A stretch of DNA of 11,491 bases from Oceanihabitans sp. Lineage in GTDB: Bacteria; Bacteroidota; Bacteroidia; Flavobacteriales; Flavobacteriaceae. A program made the position numbers and the translations under genes. The notes under the pieces were generated by a model, which was not told the DNA's origin, did no database searches, and saw nothing but the letters and a program-made list of their open reading frames with translations. Shown in pieces: positions 1 to 6,962 of this stretch; position 1 is the stretch's first letter; each line of letters opens with the position of its first letter. The stretch spans positions 1 to 11,491 of the forward strand of contig JAGPUY010000060.1 in the NCBI GenBank assembly GCA_018067265.1, given 5' to 3'.

Positions 1-405
1 TATGGCCCGTTAAACGGAACTAAAATCTACAGAATTAAAACGTTAGATTTAGTAAATGAAGATTTTACGGAAACAGAATTAGATGGCAAAATCGAAACCT
101 ATTCCGAAAAACCAAACAATGGAGGGATGAGTATGGATACAGCAGGAAATATTTATCTAACCGCTTTAGAAACCAATAGCGTGTCTGTAGTTTTAGCAAA
201 AGATAGAAGTGTAAAAACCATGGTGAAAGATGCTAATATGGTTTGGCCAGATGGTGTAAGTTACAATCATGTAGATGGTTATATGTACGTTTCCGCTGCA
301 CAAGTAAACAAAGGCGCTGTATTTAATGATGGTAAAGATTTGTCTACAAAACCATTTTACATTTTCAGGTTTAAACCTATTACAGAAGGCGTTTCTTTTA
401 GATAA
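1..405 (+). CDS. Major royal jelly/Yellow-family protein, C-terminal part
   Basis: The frame is open from the first base of the window and ends with TAA, giving 134 residues; the start lies outside. The visible part begins YGPLNGTKIYRI and contains GGMSMDTAGNIYLTALETNS, WPDGVSYNHVDGYMYVSA and a final FYIFRFKP. These match the repeated beta-propeller blades of the MRJP/Yellow family (Pfam MRJP), whose bacterial members are often called L-dopachrome tautomerase-related or gluconolaconase-like. Family members are usually about 350-400 residues, so roughly the last third is present. Bacterial members are commonly secreted, but the N-terminus that would show this is missing. No substrate can be stated. 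A terminator follows the stop, so the gene ends its transcription unit. An SMP-30-like lactonase is the main alternative, since the folds are related. Confidence 0.75.
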   Translation, partial: YGPLNGTKIYRIKTLDLVNEDFTETELDGKIETYSEKPNNGGMSMDTAGNIYLTALETNSVSVVLAKDRSVKTMVKDANMVWPDGVSYNHVDGYMYVSAAQVNKGAVFNDGKDLSTKPFYIFRFKPITEGVSFR

Positions 406-455
406 TTTAAGAGTTGATCAATTATTAAACCCCTTTTATTGTTGATTAATAGTAA

Positions 456-492
456 GAAGAAACCACTAATTTAAAGTGGCTTTTTCTTTTTT
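456..492 (+). terminator. Putative intrinsic terminator after the MRJP-like gene
   Basis: CCACT (463-467) pairs with AGTGG (475-479) around a 7-nt AT-only loop. It is followed at once by a T-rich tract (481-491, broken by one C). The stem is only five pairs, but the position between two co-directional genes and the U-tract fit a terminator. Confidence 0.6.
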
Positions 493-504
493 CAAATAAG
501 TAAA

Positions 505-1512
505 ATGAAAAAATTCGAAAACATAAACAAAGCGTACAATAACGTTTTTAAACAAAACGAGCTAAGCATTGGAGTAGTAGTGCCTATCGAAAATTATTCG
601 AATAGTAGCATTCCAGCCATGCAAGATCATTTGCAACGTGTAAAACAAGTGGAAGCGCTAGGTTTTAAATCGATTTGGCTTAGAGATATACCATTTCATG
701 TGCCAAATTTTGGTGATGCCGGACAAACATTCGACCCGTTTACGTATTTAGGATTTCTCGCTGGTCAGACTTCGGAAATTGCTTTAGGTATTTCTAGTAT
801 TGCATTACCTTTACATCATCCATTAAACGTGATAAAAACGGCAACAACTATCGATCAATTATCTGGTGCAAGATTGTTGTTAGGTGTGGCTTCGGGCGAT
901 CGATTTGATGAATATCCAGCCATGGGAATCGATTATGATAATAGAGGCGAATTGTTTAGAGAAGCTTTTGAATATATATGTAAAGTACAAGGTGATTTTT
1001 CCACTTTTGAAACTAAAAACTTCGGAAGCTTACCGGGAAATATTGATATGTTGCCAAAACCAACAGCACATAAAATCCCGTTATTAATGACTGGAAGTAG
1101 CAGACAGTCCTTAGAATGGAATGCTACGAATGCAGATGGTTGGATGAATTATCCACGAGATTTATACAATCAAAATAATACGATTAGACAGTATCGAGAA
1201 GTCGTTGTAGCAACGCAAGAATTTGACAAACCGTTTATGCAACCTATGTATATTGATTTGCACCAGAATGATAACTATAAACCAGAACCTATTCCTTTAG
1301 GGTTTAGATTAGGTGTAAATTATTTGGTCGATTATCTTGATAAATTACGAAACATTGGCGTAAATCATTTAGCATTAAATTTAAGATTCAATACAAGAAA
1401 TATGGATACTACTTCAGATTGCATCGCAGAAAAGGTTTTGCCAGAATTTCATTCTAATACACACAAAAAACAGGAAAATGTCACCTTGAGCGCAGTCGAA
1501 AGGTCTTTTTAG
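505..1512 (+). CDS. LLM-class flavin-dependent oxidoreductase, BA3436-type
   Basis: This is a predicted cytoplasmic flavin-dependent (F420 or FMN) luciferase-like TIM-barrel oxidoreductase of 335 residues. Visible hallmarks are the first strand SIGVVVPIE (21-29), EALGFKSIWLRDIP (50-63), TSEIALGISSIALPLHHP (89-106) and the subfamily signature LLLGVASGDRFDEYPAMG (124-141). IPLLMTGSSRQSLEW (191-205) and ADGWMNYPRD (210-219) follow. The ASGDRxxEYPAxG block is typical of the BA3436-type luciferase-like oxidoreductases; their substrate is not known to me. The start at 505 gives a sensible N-terminus, and no Shine-Dalgarno sequence is evident, as is usual in Bacteroidota. A short-chain dehydrogenase starts 49 nt downstream, and the two probably share a transcript. 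The last residues (about 325-335) are encoded by what looks like an inserted dispersed repeat, so the native C-terminus may have ended differently. Confidence 0.88.
   Translation: MKKFENINKAYNNVFKQNELSIGVVVPIENYSNSSIPAMQDHLQRVKQVEALGFKSIWLRDIPFHVPNFGDAGQTFDPFTYLGFLAGQTSEIALGISSIALPLHHPLNVIKTATTIDQLSGARLLLGVASGDRFDEYPAMGIDYDNRGELFREAFEYICKVQGDFSTFETKNFGSLPGNIDMLPKPTAHKIPLLMTGSSRQSLEWNATNADGWMNYPRDLYNQNNTIRQYREVVVATQEFDKPFMQPMYIDLHQNDNYKPEPIPLGFRLGVNYLVDYLDKLRNIGVNHLALNLRFNTRNMDTTSDCIAEKVLPEFHSNTHKKQENVTLSAVERSF
1479..1510. repeat. REP-like dispersed repeat overlapping the LLM gene's 3' end
   Basis: The stretch contains CACCTTGAGCGCAGTCG followed by AAAGGTC and a T-run. From memory, this resembles short intergenic repeats of the form 'GACCTTTCGACTGCGCTCAAGGTGAC' split across either strand, which recur in many Flavobacteriia and other Bacteroidota genomes. 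ACCTT and AAGGT at its ends are inverted. It is much richer in GC than its surroundings. It is read in frame as the last residues of the LLM protein (VTLSAVERSF). Only one copy is present in this window, so the repeat call rests on recognition of the motif. Confidence 0.55.
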
Positions 1513-1561
1513 TTCGCATCTACGTTCAATTTTACATTAGAATAAAGCAAATTAAAAAATT

Positions 1562-2374
1562 ATGAGTAAAGCAATAATAGTAACAGGAAGTACAGACGGC
1601 ATTGGAAAGTTAACCGCTTTAAGTTTCGCTGAAAAAGGACATACGGTTTATGTACACGGAAGAAATGAAGCAAAAGTAGACACGGTTATTTCAGAAATAA
1701 AAACAAAAACAAACAATCAGAACATTCATGTTTTGGTTGCAGATTTCTCCGATTTAGAAGCCGTTTCCAAATTAGCAGAACAAATAAAAAAGAACATTCC
1801 TAAAATAGATATACTTATAAATAATGCGGGAATTTTCAAAACGAAAGAGGTTCCGAATAAAAACAGATTAGACATTCGTATGGTGGTGAATTATTTAGCG
1901 CCTTATGTGTTGACGAATGTTATTCTAGATAATATAAAGCAATCCGAAGCACCAAGAATTATCAATTTAAGTTCTGCTGCACAAGCACCCGTTTCTGAAG
2001 CTGTTTTAATAGGAAAGAAGAAAGATTCAGAAAATAGCACATACGCACAAAGTAAATTAGCATTGACGATGTGGAGTTTTAATCTAGCAAAACAAGAACC
2101 AACTATTAATGTAATTGCTGTAAATCCTGGATCGTTACTAAATACTAAAATGGCTAATGAAGCGTATGGTCAGCATTGGTCTCCTGCAGAAAAGGGAATG
2201 GATATTTTAATAGATTTAGCGTTGTCTGAAGACTATAAAAACGATTCCGGTAAGTATTTTGACAACGATAAAGGAGATCCGAAAGGTTATTTTGCACCAG
2301 CACATCCAGATGCTTATGGGGATAGTAAAATAGAAAGATTATTAAGCATAACCAATCAATTATTAAAAGAGTAA
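1562..2374 (+). CDS. Short-chain dehydrogenase/reductase (SDR)
   Basis: A classical SDR of 270 residues, predicted to be a cytoplasmic NAD(P)-dependent oxidoreductase. The dinucleotide-binding motif TGSTDGIG is at 8-15. HGR at 32-34, with an Arg after the second strand, favours NADP. The structural NNAG motif is at 87-90, and the catalytic set is N110, S137/S138, Y161 and K165 (YAQSK), followed by NPG at 188-190. All key residues are present, so the enzyme should be active. It most resembles the retinol-dehydrogenase/WW-domain-oxidoreductase-like group of SDRs (long insert before YxxxK); the substrate cannot be read from the sequence. It lies 49 nt after the LLM oxidoreductase with no hairpin between, and a long terminator hairpin follows. 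The two genes are therefore likely a two-gene redox operon. Confidence 0.9.
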   Translation: MSKAIIVTGSTDGIGKLTALSFAEKGHTVYVHGRNEAKVDTVISEIKTKTNNQNIHVLVADFSDLEAVSKLAEQIKKNIPKIDILINNAGIFKTKEVPNKNRLDIRMVVNYLAPYVLTNVILDNIKQSEAPRIINLSSAAQAPVSEAVLIGKKKDSENSTYAQSKLALTMWSFNLAKQEPTINVIAVNPGSLLNTKMANEAYGQHWSPAEKGMDILIDLALSEDYKNDSGKYFDNDKGDPKGYFAPAHPDAYGDSKIERLLSITNQLLKE

Positions 2375-2422
2375 ATGGTTTAAATTTCTGTTCTTTCCAA
2401 TTTTATAACAATATGTTTATTA

Positions 2423-2462
2423 AAATGCTACAATTAATTTCGTAATTAATCGTAGCATTTCT
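2423..2462 (+). terminator. Long hairpin terminator after the SDR gene
   Basis: AAATGCTAC (2423-2431) pairs perfectly with GTAGCATTT (2452-2460). After one A-C mismatch, the inner arms ATTAAT (2433-2438 and 2445-2450) continue the stem to a 6-nt loop. The stem ends in TTT and stands 48 nt after the SDR stop. The near-symmetrical A and T flanks could let it act on both strands. Confidence 0.75.
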
Positions 2463-2481
2463 TATATTATAAAACGAATAG

Positions 2482-2496
2482 AAATCGCTTCGATTT
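2482..2496. other. Second short perfect hairpin upstream of marC
   Basis: AAATCG (2482-2487) and CGATTT (2491-2496) form a six-pair stem with a CTT loop. It lies 22 nt past the terminator and about 90 nt before marC. It could be an extra terminator arm or part of the marC leader. No promoter of the Bacteroidota form is clearly visible in the remaining leader. Confidence 0.35.
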
Positions 2497-2586
2497 TATA
2501 GTATTAAAACGATTAAAAAAAAGATAAAATTACTTAGGTAATGCAGAAGAAATTTAATTTTTTTGCAGATTAAAATTTTACAAATA

Positions 2587-3210
2587 ATGGATAACTTAAT
2601 TACATTTTCAATTACGGTGTTTACAGCTTTTTTTGCGATAACAAATCCGATATCAAACATGACTGTTTTTGTGTCTTTAACACAAGGAGCAGATAAGAAA
2701 ACAAAGCAGGATATCAATAAAAGATCCAATATTATAGCATTTATTATTGTGGCGGTTTTTGTGCTTTTAGGAAAATATATTTTCGAATTATTTAATATCA
2801 GTATTCCAGCCTTTAAAATTACAGGTGGTATTTTAATATTTTTTATTGGGTTTGATATGCTGCAATCTAAGCAGTCTAATGTTAAAACGCTAGATAACGT
2901 TCATGTGGATGAAAACATTGCTGTTTCTCCTTTAGCAATACCAATTTTAGCAGGACCAGGAACTATTGTTACCGCAATGAATTTTGTGTCTAATGTAGAA
3001 ACGATTCATATTATTTTAGTGATTCTTATCTTTGGTTCCATGAGTTTATTGACTTATTTCACATTTAGATTAAGTGATTTAATTGTTAGAATAGTTGGTC
3101 ACAACGTGATTTCTGTAATAGGAAAAATAATGGGATTAATTATAGCAATTATTGGTACGGGTATGATTATTCAAGGAATTAAAATTTCCTTTAATTTAAT
3201 AACGATATAA
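2587..3210 (+). CDS. marC: MarC-family integral membrane protein
   Basis: This hydrophobic protein has 207 residues and about six membrane segments, as is usual for the MarC (UPF0056) family. Family signatures are TNPISNMTVFVSLTQG (19-34) in and after the first segment, KITGGILIFFIGFDML (77-92), and SPLAIPILAGPGTIVTAMN (114-132). The 'NP' and 'P..PGT' motifs lie in the two halves of the inverted-repeat fold. The last segment runs about 177-198. The biochemical role of the family is unsettled; E. coli MarC was once linked to multiple antibiotic resistance, and that link was later disputed. The ATG at 2587 is chosen over an in-frame TTG at 2563 because family members begin just before the first segment, as here (MDNLITFSITVF). 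It is followed 26 nt later by kefF in the same direction, so the two may be cotranscribed. Confidence 0.9.
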   Translation: MDNLITFSITVFTAFFAITNPISNMTVFVSLTQGADKKTKQDINKRSNIIAFIIVAVFVLLGKYIFELFNISIPAFKITGGILIFFIGFDMLQSKQSNVKTLDNVHVDENIAVSPLAIPILAGPGTIVTAMNFVSNVETIHIILVILIFGSMSLLTYFTFRLSDLIVRIVGHNVISVIGKIMGLIIAIIGTGMIIQGIKISFNLITI

Positions 3211-3236
3211 ATACATTGTAATATATAGACGGTAAT

Positions 3237-3833
3237 ATGAAAAAAATACTAGTGCTTTTTTCTCATCCCAAATTTGAGAAATCCAGAGCAAATGCAGCAC
3301 TTGTTAATCATATAATAGATATGGAAGGTGTTACTTTTCATGATTTATATGAGCGTTATCCAGATTTTCATATTGATGTTTCTACCGAAAAAGAACTACT
3401 AAACGCCCATGATGTTATTATTTGGCATCATCCTTTTTATTGGTATAGTTGTCCGCCATTAATGAAACAATGGATGGATATGGTTTTAGAGTTTGATTGG
3501 GCTTATGGTCCAAATGGAAACGCCTTGCAAAACAAAACCTGCTTAAATGTTATAACTACTGGTGGTTCTAGAGAAGTCTATTGTTCCGAAGGTAGTAATA
3601 GCTTTACGGTTAGTCAGTTTTTAAGACCATTTGAGCAAACGGCGACCTTGTGTGGTATGGAATATTTGCTACCATTTACAGTAATGGAAACCCATAAGTT
3701 AAGTGATGTGGATTTAAGTAATTATGCGATTCAATATGGGAATCTAATTACTTTACTTAAAGATAATCTGACCAAAAAAGATTGTAAAGGATTTTCTTTT
3801 TTAAATGATATTCCAAAACTGAAAAATCAATAA
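3237..3833 (+). CDS. kefF: KefF-like flavodoxin-fold NAD(P)H oxidoreductase
   Basis: A 198-residue protein with the Flavodoxin_2/NQO1-like fold. The FMN phosphate-binding segment LVLFSHPKFEKSRANAAL is at 5-22. HDLYERYPDFHID is at 35-47, HHPFYWYSCPPLMKQWMD at 64-81 and VITTGGSREVY at 105-115. These match the ancillary KefF/quinone-reductase family. In E. coli, KefF binds and activates the KefC K+ efflux channel and also reduces quinones and electrophiles with NAD(P)H. A kefC-type gene follows after only 3 nt, which supports the KefF role over a free-standing quinone reductase (the YwrO/MdaB-like alternative). The Cys-rich PCC/CGM stretch found in some relatives is not seen. Cytoplasmic, membrane-associated through KefC. 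Confidence 0.88.
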   Translation: MKKILVLFSHPKFEKSRANAALVNHIIDMEGVTFHDLYERYPDFHIDVSTEKELLNAHDVIIWHHPFYWYSCPPLMKQWMDMVLEFDWAYGPNGNALQNKTCLNVITTGGSREVYCSEGSNSFTVSQFLRPFEQTATLCGMEYLLPFTVMETHKLSDVDLSNYAIQYGNLITLLKDNLTKKDCKGFSFLNDIPKLKNQ

Positions 3834-3836
3834 ATT

Positions 3837-5726
3837 ATGACTGGAAGTATACTTTTTGAAGCCATAGTTTTTCTTGCAGGAGCGATTATTTGTGTGTCTA
3901 TTGCCAAACGATTAGGCTTAAGTTCTGTAATAGGGTATTTACTAGCAGGGGTATTAATTGGTCCTTATGTTTTGGGCTTTATAGGAAAGGAAGGCGAAGA
4001 TATATTACATTTTGCAGAATTTGGAGTGGTAATGATGCTGTTTTTAATCGGACTAGAAATTGAGCCAAAAAATTTCTGGAACATGCGAAAAACCATACTT
4101 GGTATGGGAGGCATACAAGTAGGAGGAACCATGCTGCTATCGTACATCCTATTTTCCATTTTAGGTTTTGAGTGGAAAGTAGCTTTGGTTATTTCTATGG
4201 CTGTGGCATTATCATCTACAGCAATTGCGATGCAAACCATAAAAGAAAAAAGATTAATGGATACTACCTTTGGTACGGCTTCTTTTTCCATTTTATTGTT
4301 TCAAGATATTATCGTGATTTTTATGTTGGGTTTTATTCCGCTGTTATCGAATGCAGAGGATAACGCTTCCGCGGAAAAACATAGTGAGCATGCCAATTTA
4401 TTAGAAAATCTACCTATTGGTTTTCAAACTTTAGCCATAATTTTATCGGTAGTTTTAATTATTGTTGCTGGTCGTTATTTAATTGTACCTATGCTACGAA
4501 AAGTAGCCAAAACGGGCGTGCGAGAACTATTAATTGCTGCGGCTTTTTTAATTGTTTTCGGAATTTCATTTACAATGGAATACGTTGGTATAAGTCCTGC
4601 TTTAGGAGCCTTTTTAGGAGGCGTAGTACTTTCTAATAGTGAATTTAAGCATGAGCTTGAAAGTACGTTGGAACCTTTTAAAAACTTACTTTTAGGTTTG
4701 TTTTTTATGGCTGTTGGTGCCTCTATTAACTTTATCGTTATTGCTAAAAATCCGTTAACCATTGGAGGAATCCTAATTGCAATTATCGCTTTAAAAGCAC
4801 TTGTTTTATTTATTACAGGGCATATTTTTAAATTAAAAATAGATCAAAAACTACTGCTGACTTTCAGTTTGGCCCAAATTGGAGAATTTGCATTTGTGTT
4901 GTTGTCTTTTGCTTTCGGACTGAATATTTTAGAGCAAGATCAAATGGATATGCTATTAGTGATAACGGCATTAAGTATGTCGTTAACACCGATTATAGGT
5001 ATGATTAACGAACGCTTTATTCTTCCAAGAATTGGTACTAAAGAGTATGTAAAAAGACCAATGGATCATATTGCAAAATCTCAAAAAATAATATTGGTAG
5101 GTTTTGGCCACTTTGGAAGTACCATTGGTCGCTTTCTACGTTCGCATGGTGTAGAAGCAACCATTTTAGATCACGATTCTAATCGTGTCGATTTCCTTCG
5201 CAAAATGGGATTCGAAGTGTATTATGGAGATGCTACACGTCTCGATTTATTAGAATCTGCAGGAATTGCAGAAGCTAAAATAATTATTTGTGCTACCAAT
5301 AAGATTGAAGTTTCTAAAGCGATTAGTAAAATTATTAAAGAGAAATATCCGCATGTAGAATTTATGATTCGTACTAAAAATCGTTATGATGCTTACGAAT
5401 TACTGAATCTTGGAAATGAAAATATCTATCGGGAATCCTTAGAGACATCATTAACACTAGCTAAAGATGTATTGAGTAAAATGGGTTTTAGAAAATATAC
5501 CTTAAATAGACAAGTACATAATTTTATTAAGTATGATGAAGATAGCTTAAGGCGTTTAGCTTCCGAACCTAAAAGAGAAGACACTTATATTTTTAAAGCT
5601 AGAAAAGAGTTAGAACAACAGGAGAAATTTTTAAATGAAGATTTTAAAAGAGGTATCGTCGAATATGATAATCATTGGGATAGCGAACATATTAGAAAAG
5701 CTTTAGAAAAAACAAAAGACGAATAA
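3837..5726 (+). CDS. kefC: KefC-type K+ efflux antiporter with RCK domain
   Basis: This 629-residue inner-membrane protein has a CPA2 Na+/H+-exchanger-like core (about 1-400) with roughly 12-13 membrane segments, and a cytoplasmic RCK/KTN domain (about 416-530). The core keeps the FQD aspartate at 155-157 and LAQIGEFAFVL at 345-355. The gating-loop motif reads HELESTLEPFK at 272-282 and corresponds to HALESDIEPFK in E. coli KefC, so the second acidic residue is Thr here. The RCK domain has the nucleotide-binding GFGHFG at 422-427, DHD at 445-447 and YGDATRLDLLESAG at 463-476, very close to KefC. The charged tail (about 555-629) is likely helical. In E. coli the protein is closed by glutathione and opened by glutathione adducts of electrophiles. 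Which thiol gates it here is unknown. kefF precedes it by 3 nt and an araC-type gene follows after 7 nt, an operon arrangement. Confidence 0.92.
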   Translation: MTGSILFEAIVFLAGAIICVSIAKRLGLSSVIGYLLAGVLIGPYVLGFIGKEGEDILHFAEFGVVMMLFLIGLEIEPKNFWNMRKTILGMGGIQVGGTMLLSYILFSILGFEWKVALVISMAVALSSTAIAMQTIKEKRLMDTTFGTASFSILLFQDIIVIFMLGFIPLLSNAEDNASAEKHSEHANLLENLPIGFQTLAIILSVVLIIVAGRYLIVPMLRKVAKTGVRELLIAAAFLIVFGISFTMEYVGISPALGAFLGGVVLSNSEFKHELESTLEPFKNLLLGLFFMAVGASINFIVIAKNPLTIGGILIAIIALKALVLFITGHIFKLKIDQKLLLTFSLAQIGEFAFVLLSFAFGLNILEQDQMDMLLVITALSMSLTPIIGMINERFILPRIGTKEYVKRPMDHIAKSQKIILVGFGHFGSTIGRFLRSHGVEATILDHDSNRVDFLRKMGFEVYYGDATRLDLLESAGIAEAKIIICATNKIEVSKAISKIIKEKYPHVEFMIRTKNRYDAYELLNLGNENIYRESLETSLTLAKDVLSKMGFRKYTLNRQVHNFIKYDEDSLRRLASEPKREDTYIFKARKELEQQEKFLNEDFKRGIVEYDNHWDSEHIRKALEKTKDE

Positions 5727-5733
5727 GGTATTG

Positions 5734-6612
5734 ATGCAAAAAGACATTCCACATATTGTATTTAATTCTCAAAAACCAGATAATAATGGTATTGAAATAT
5801 TAACGATTGAAAGTCTTGCTGTTAGAAAAAAGGAAATAGCGCATAATCCGGAAAAAGCACATCAATTAGCTTTTAATATGATCGTGTTTTATACCGAAGG
5901 AAAAAGCAAACAGTTAGTAGATTTTGTATGGCATGAAGTGAAACCAAATACCATAATTCACTTATCTAAAGGGCAAATTAATGCCTTTCAGTTTCAAGAT
6001 GATTTAAAAGGGTTTATCCTTTTGTTTACAGATGATTATTTGAAAAAACAGATTAATTCATTGCCAAAAAATGAACTAATTAGATTGTTCAATGCACATT
6101 TATTTTCGCCAATAATTCAGGTTCCTAAAGATTCAAATGTATCCAAATATCTGCAATTGTTTTATGAAGAATATGCCAATGTATCGGAAGGCTATAATCA
6201 AGCAAACACCTACAATTCCTTATATTCTATTATTTTTTCAAAATTAGAACGCTTAAAGCAGTACCAAACATTTCATTTAAAAACTTCGGATAAATTAAAT
6301 ACATTTCTAGCGTTCAAATCGCTTTTAGAAAACAACTATACCCAAAGCAGAAATGCTGATTTTTATGCAGTTAAATTAAACATCACGTATAAACATCTTA
6401 ATACGATTTGTAAAGACGCCCTTGCCATTACTGCAAAACAATTTATTGATGAATTTGTGGTTCTTGAAGCAAAACGCTTGCTTATAAATTCGGAAATAAA
6501 AAGTACCGAATTAGCCTATTCCTTAGGTTTTGAAGAACCAACTAATTTTGTAAAATACTTCAAAAAGCATACAGGATTTACACCAAACGCCTTCAAAAAA
6601 GACTACATCTAG
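5734..6612 (+). CDS. AraC-family transcriptional regulator
   Basis: A 292-residue cytoplasmic regulator. The N-terminal half (about 1-130) has the cupin-like sensing pattern (NMIVFYTEGKSKQLVDF at 48-64, IIHLSKGQINAFQF at 74-87). The C-terminal AraC-type double helix-turn-helix spans about 185-292. The first HTH is near 206-228 (FYAVKLNITYKHLNTICKD, 210-228). The second is near 256-280, followed by the hallmark GFEEPTNFVKYFKKHTGFTPNAF (265-287). The ATG at 5734 is preferred over the TTG at 5731. It starts 7 nt after kefC, so it is probably cotranscribed with kefFC. A 45-bp element with two direct half-sites begins 7 nt after its stop, and a second copy lies before the SnoaL-like gene. This protein is the obvious candidate to bind them; that is inference. 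The effector may be an electrophile or quinone, judging by the neighbours. Confidence 0.88.
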   Translation: MQKDIPHIVFNSQKPDNNGIEILTIESLAVRKKEIAHNPEKAHQLAFNMIVFYTEGKSKQLVDFVWHEVKPNTIIHLSKGQINAFQFQDDLKGFILLFTDDYLKKQINSLPKNELIRLFNAHLFSPIIQVPKDSNVSKYLQLFYEEYANVSEGYNQANTYNSLYSIIFSKLERLKQYQTFHLKTSDKLNTFLAFKSLLENNYTQSRNADFYAVKLNITYKHLNTICKDALAITAKQFIDEFVVLEAKRLLINSEIKSTELAYSLGFEEPTNFVKYFKKHTGFTPNAFKKDYI

Positions 6613-6619
6613 TTCTATA

Positions 6620-6664
6620 GGTTCGATATTTACCGTTTTTACGACCGTATTCACCTTTAATAAG
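6620..6664 (+). promoter_or_regulatory. Putative AraC operator, copy 1 (direct repeats 21 bp apart)
   Basis: The element begins GGTTCGATATTTACC and ends TTCACCTTTAATAA. It matches 37 of 45 positions with the element at 7848-7892, with no gaps. Inside it, TATTTACC (6627) and TATTCACC (6648) are direct repeats exactly 21 bp apart, two helical turns, which is the usual arrangement for AraC-family half-sites. The downstream half-site lies about 23 bp before the -7 element, so it would abut or overlap the weak -33 region, as expected for an activator. It starts 7 nt after the araC stop codon. Confidence 0.7.
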
Positions 6665-6678
6665 TTCTAAAATAATTC

Positions 6679-6686
6679 GAACTTTG
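6679..6686 (+). promoter_or_regulatory. -7 element of operator-linked promoter 1
   Basis: GAACTTTG matches the Bacteroidota -7 consensus TAnnTTTG except for the first base. It lies 59 bp from the start of the operator, precisely the offset of the perfect -7 element at 7907. Transcription would begin near 6691, about at the ATG of the decayed gene that follows. The message would be leaderless or use an unusual start. Confidence 0.55.
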
Positions 6687-6690
6687 TGCT

Positions 6691-6861
6691 ATGCGTTGGA
6701 TAGAAAATATATTAAAAAAGGTAGTATTACAAGATCCTATTATTACTAAAAAAAGAACAACTTACAGCTTCGGTTTATAAAATTAGGCCTCAAAGCGAAA
6801 GTATTAAATCAGCCAGTTTTCAACCTGGATATTTTTACGTTTAGGCATTGGTATTGGCTAA
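6691..6861 (+). pseudogene. Decayed FAD-binding/siderophore-interacting-protein-like reductase remnant
   Basis: The ATG at 6691 gives MRWIENILKKVVLQDPIIT before an A-run (6748-6754). After one extra A the reading continues in another frame as EQLTASVYKIRPQSESIK, then SASFQPGYF. A second one-base shift in a T-run (near 6831-6836) would restore LRLGIGIG before a TAA at 6859. Joined, these resemble the first 60 residues of FAD-binding beta-barrel proteins of the siderophore-interacting type (the segment up to 'PGxxxRLxIG'). The rest is missing. A further open stretch at 6891-6932 (ELKWNNHPLLKDR, then stop) might be a trace of the 3' end. Family assignment is tentative; the decayed state is clear. 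It lies between operator copy 1 and the QorB-like gene and may leave that gene driven by the old promoter. Confidence 0.5.
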
Positions 6862-6962
6862 TATTTACCATTTTAAAATACTATTAATTGGAGTTAAAAT
6901 GGAATAATCATCCGCTTTTAAAGGATAGATAAACACAGTATTAATTATAAAAAAATAATATC

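Noticed and set aside
414..421. Palindrome TTGATCAA after the MRJP-like gene
   Set aside because: At eight bases in AT-rich DNA with no paired site or promoter nearby, it carries no clear meaning.
2531..2545. Reverse-strand ATTACC before marC as a third AraC half-site
   Set aside because: Only six bases match, there is no partner half-site 21 bp away and no -7 element at the right distance.
2563..2586. TTG start that would add eight residues to MarC
   Set aside because: The ATG at 2587 gives the normal MarC N-terminus, and the extra residues have no counterpart in the family.
2496..2729. Minus-strand open frame across the start of marC
   Set aside because: It is low-complexity, mirrors the AT-rich marC leader and has no domain; marC on the plus strand is clearly the real gene.
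3965..4762. Two minus-strand and one plus-strand open frames inside kefC
   Set aside because: They lie wholly within a gene with strong family motifs in one frame and show no recognisable protein features.
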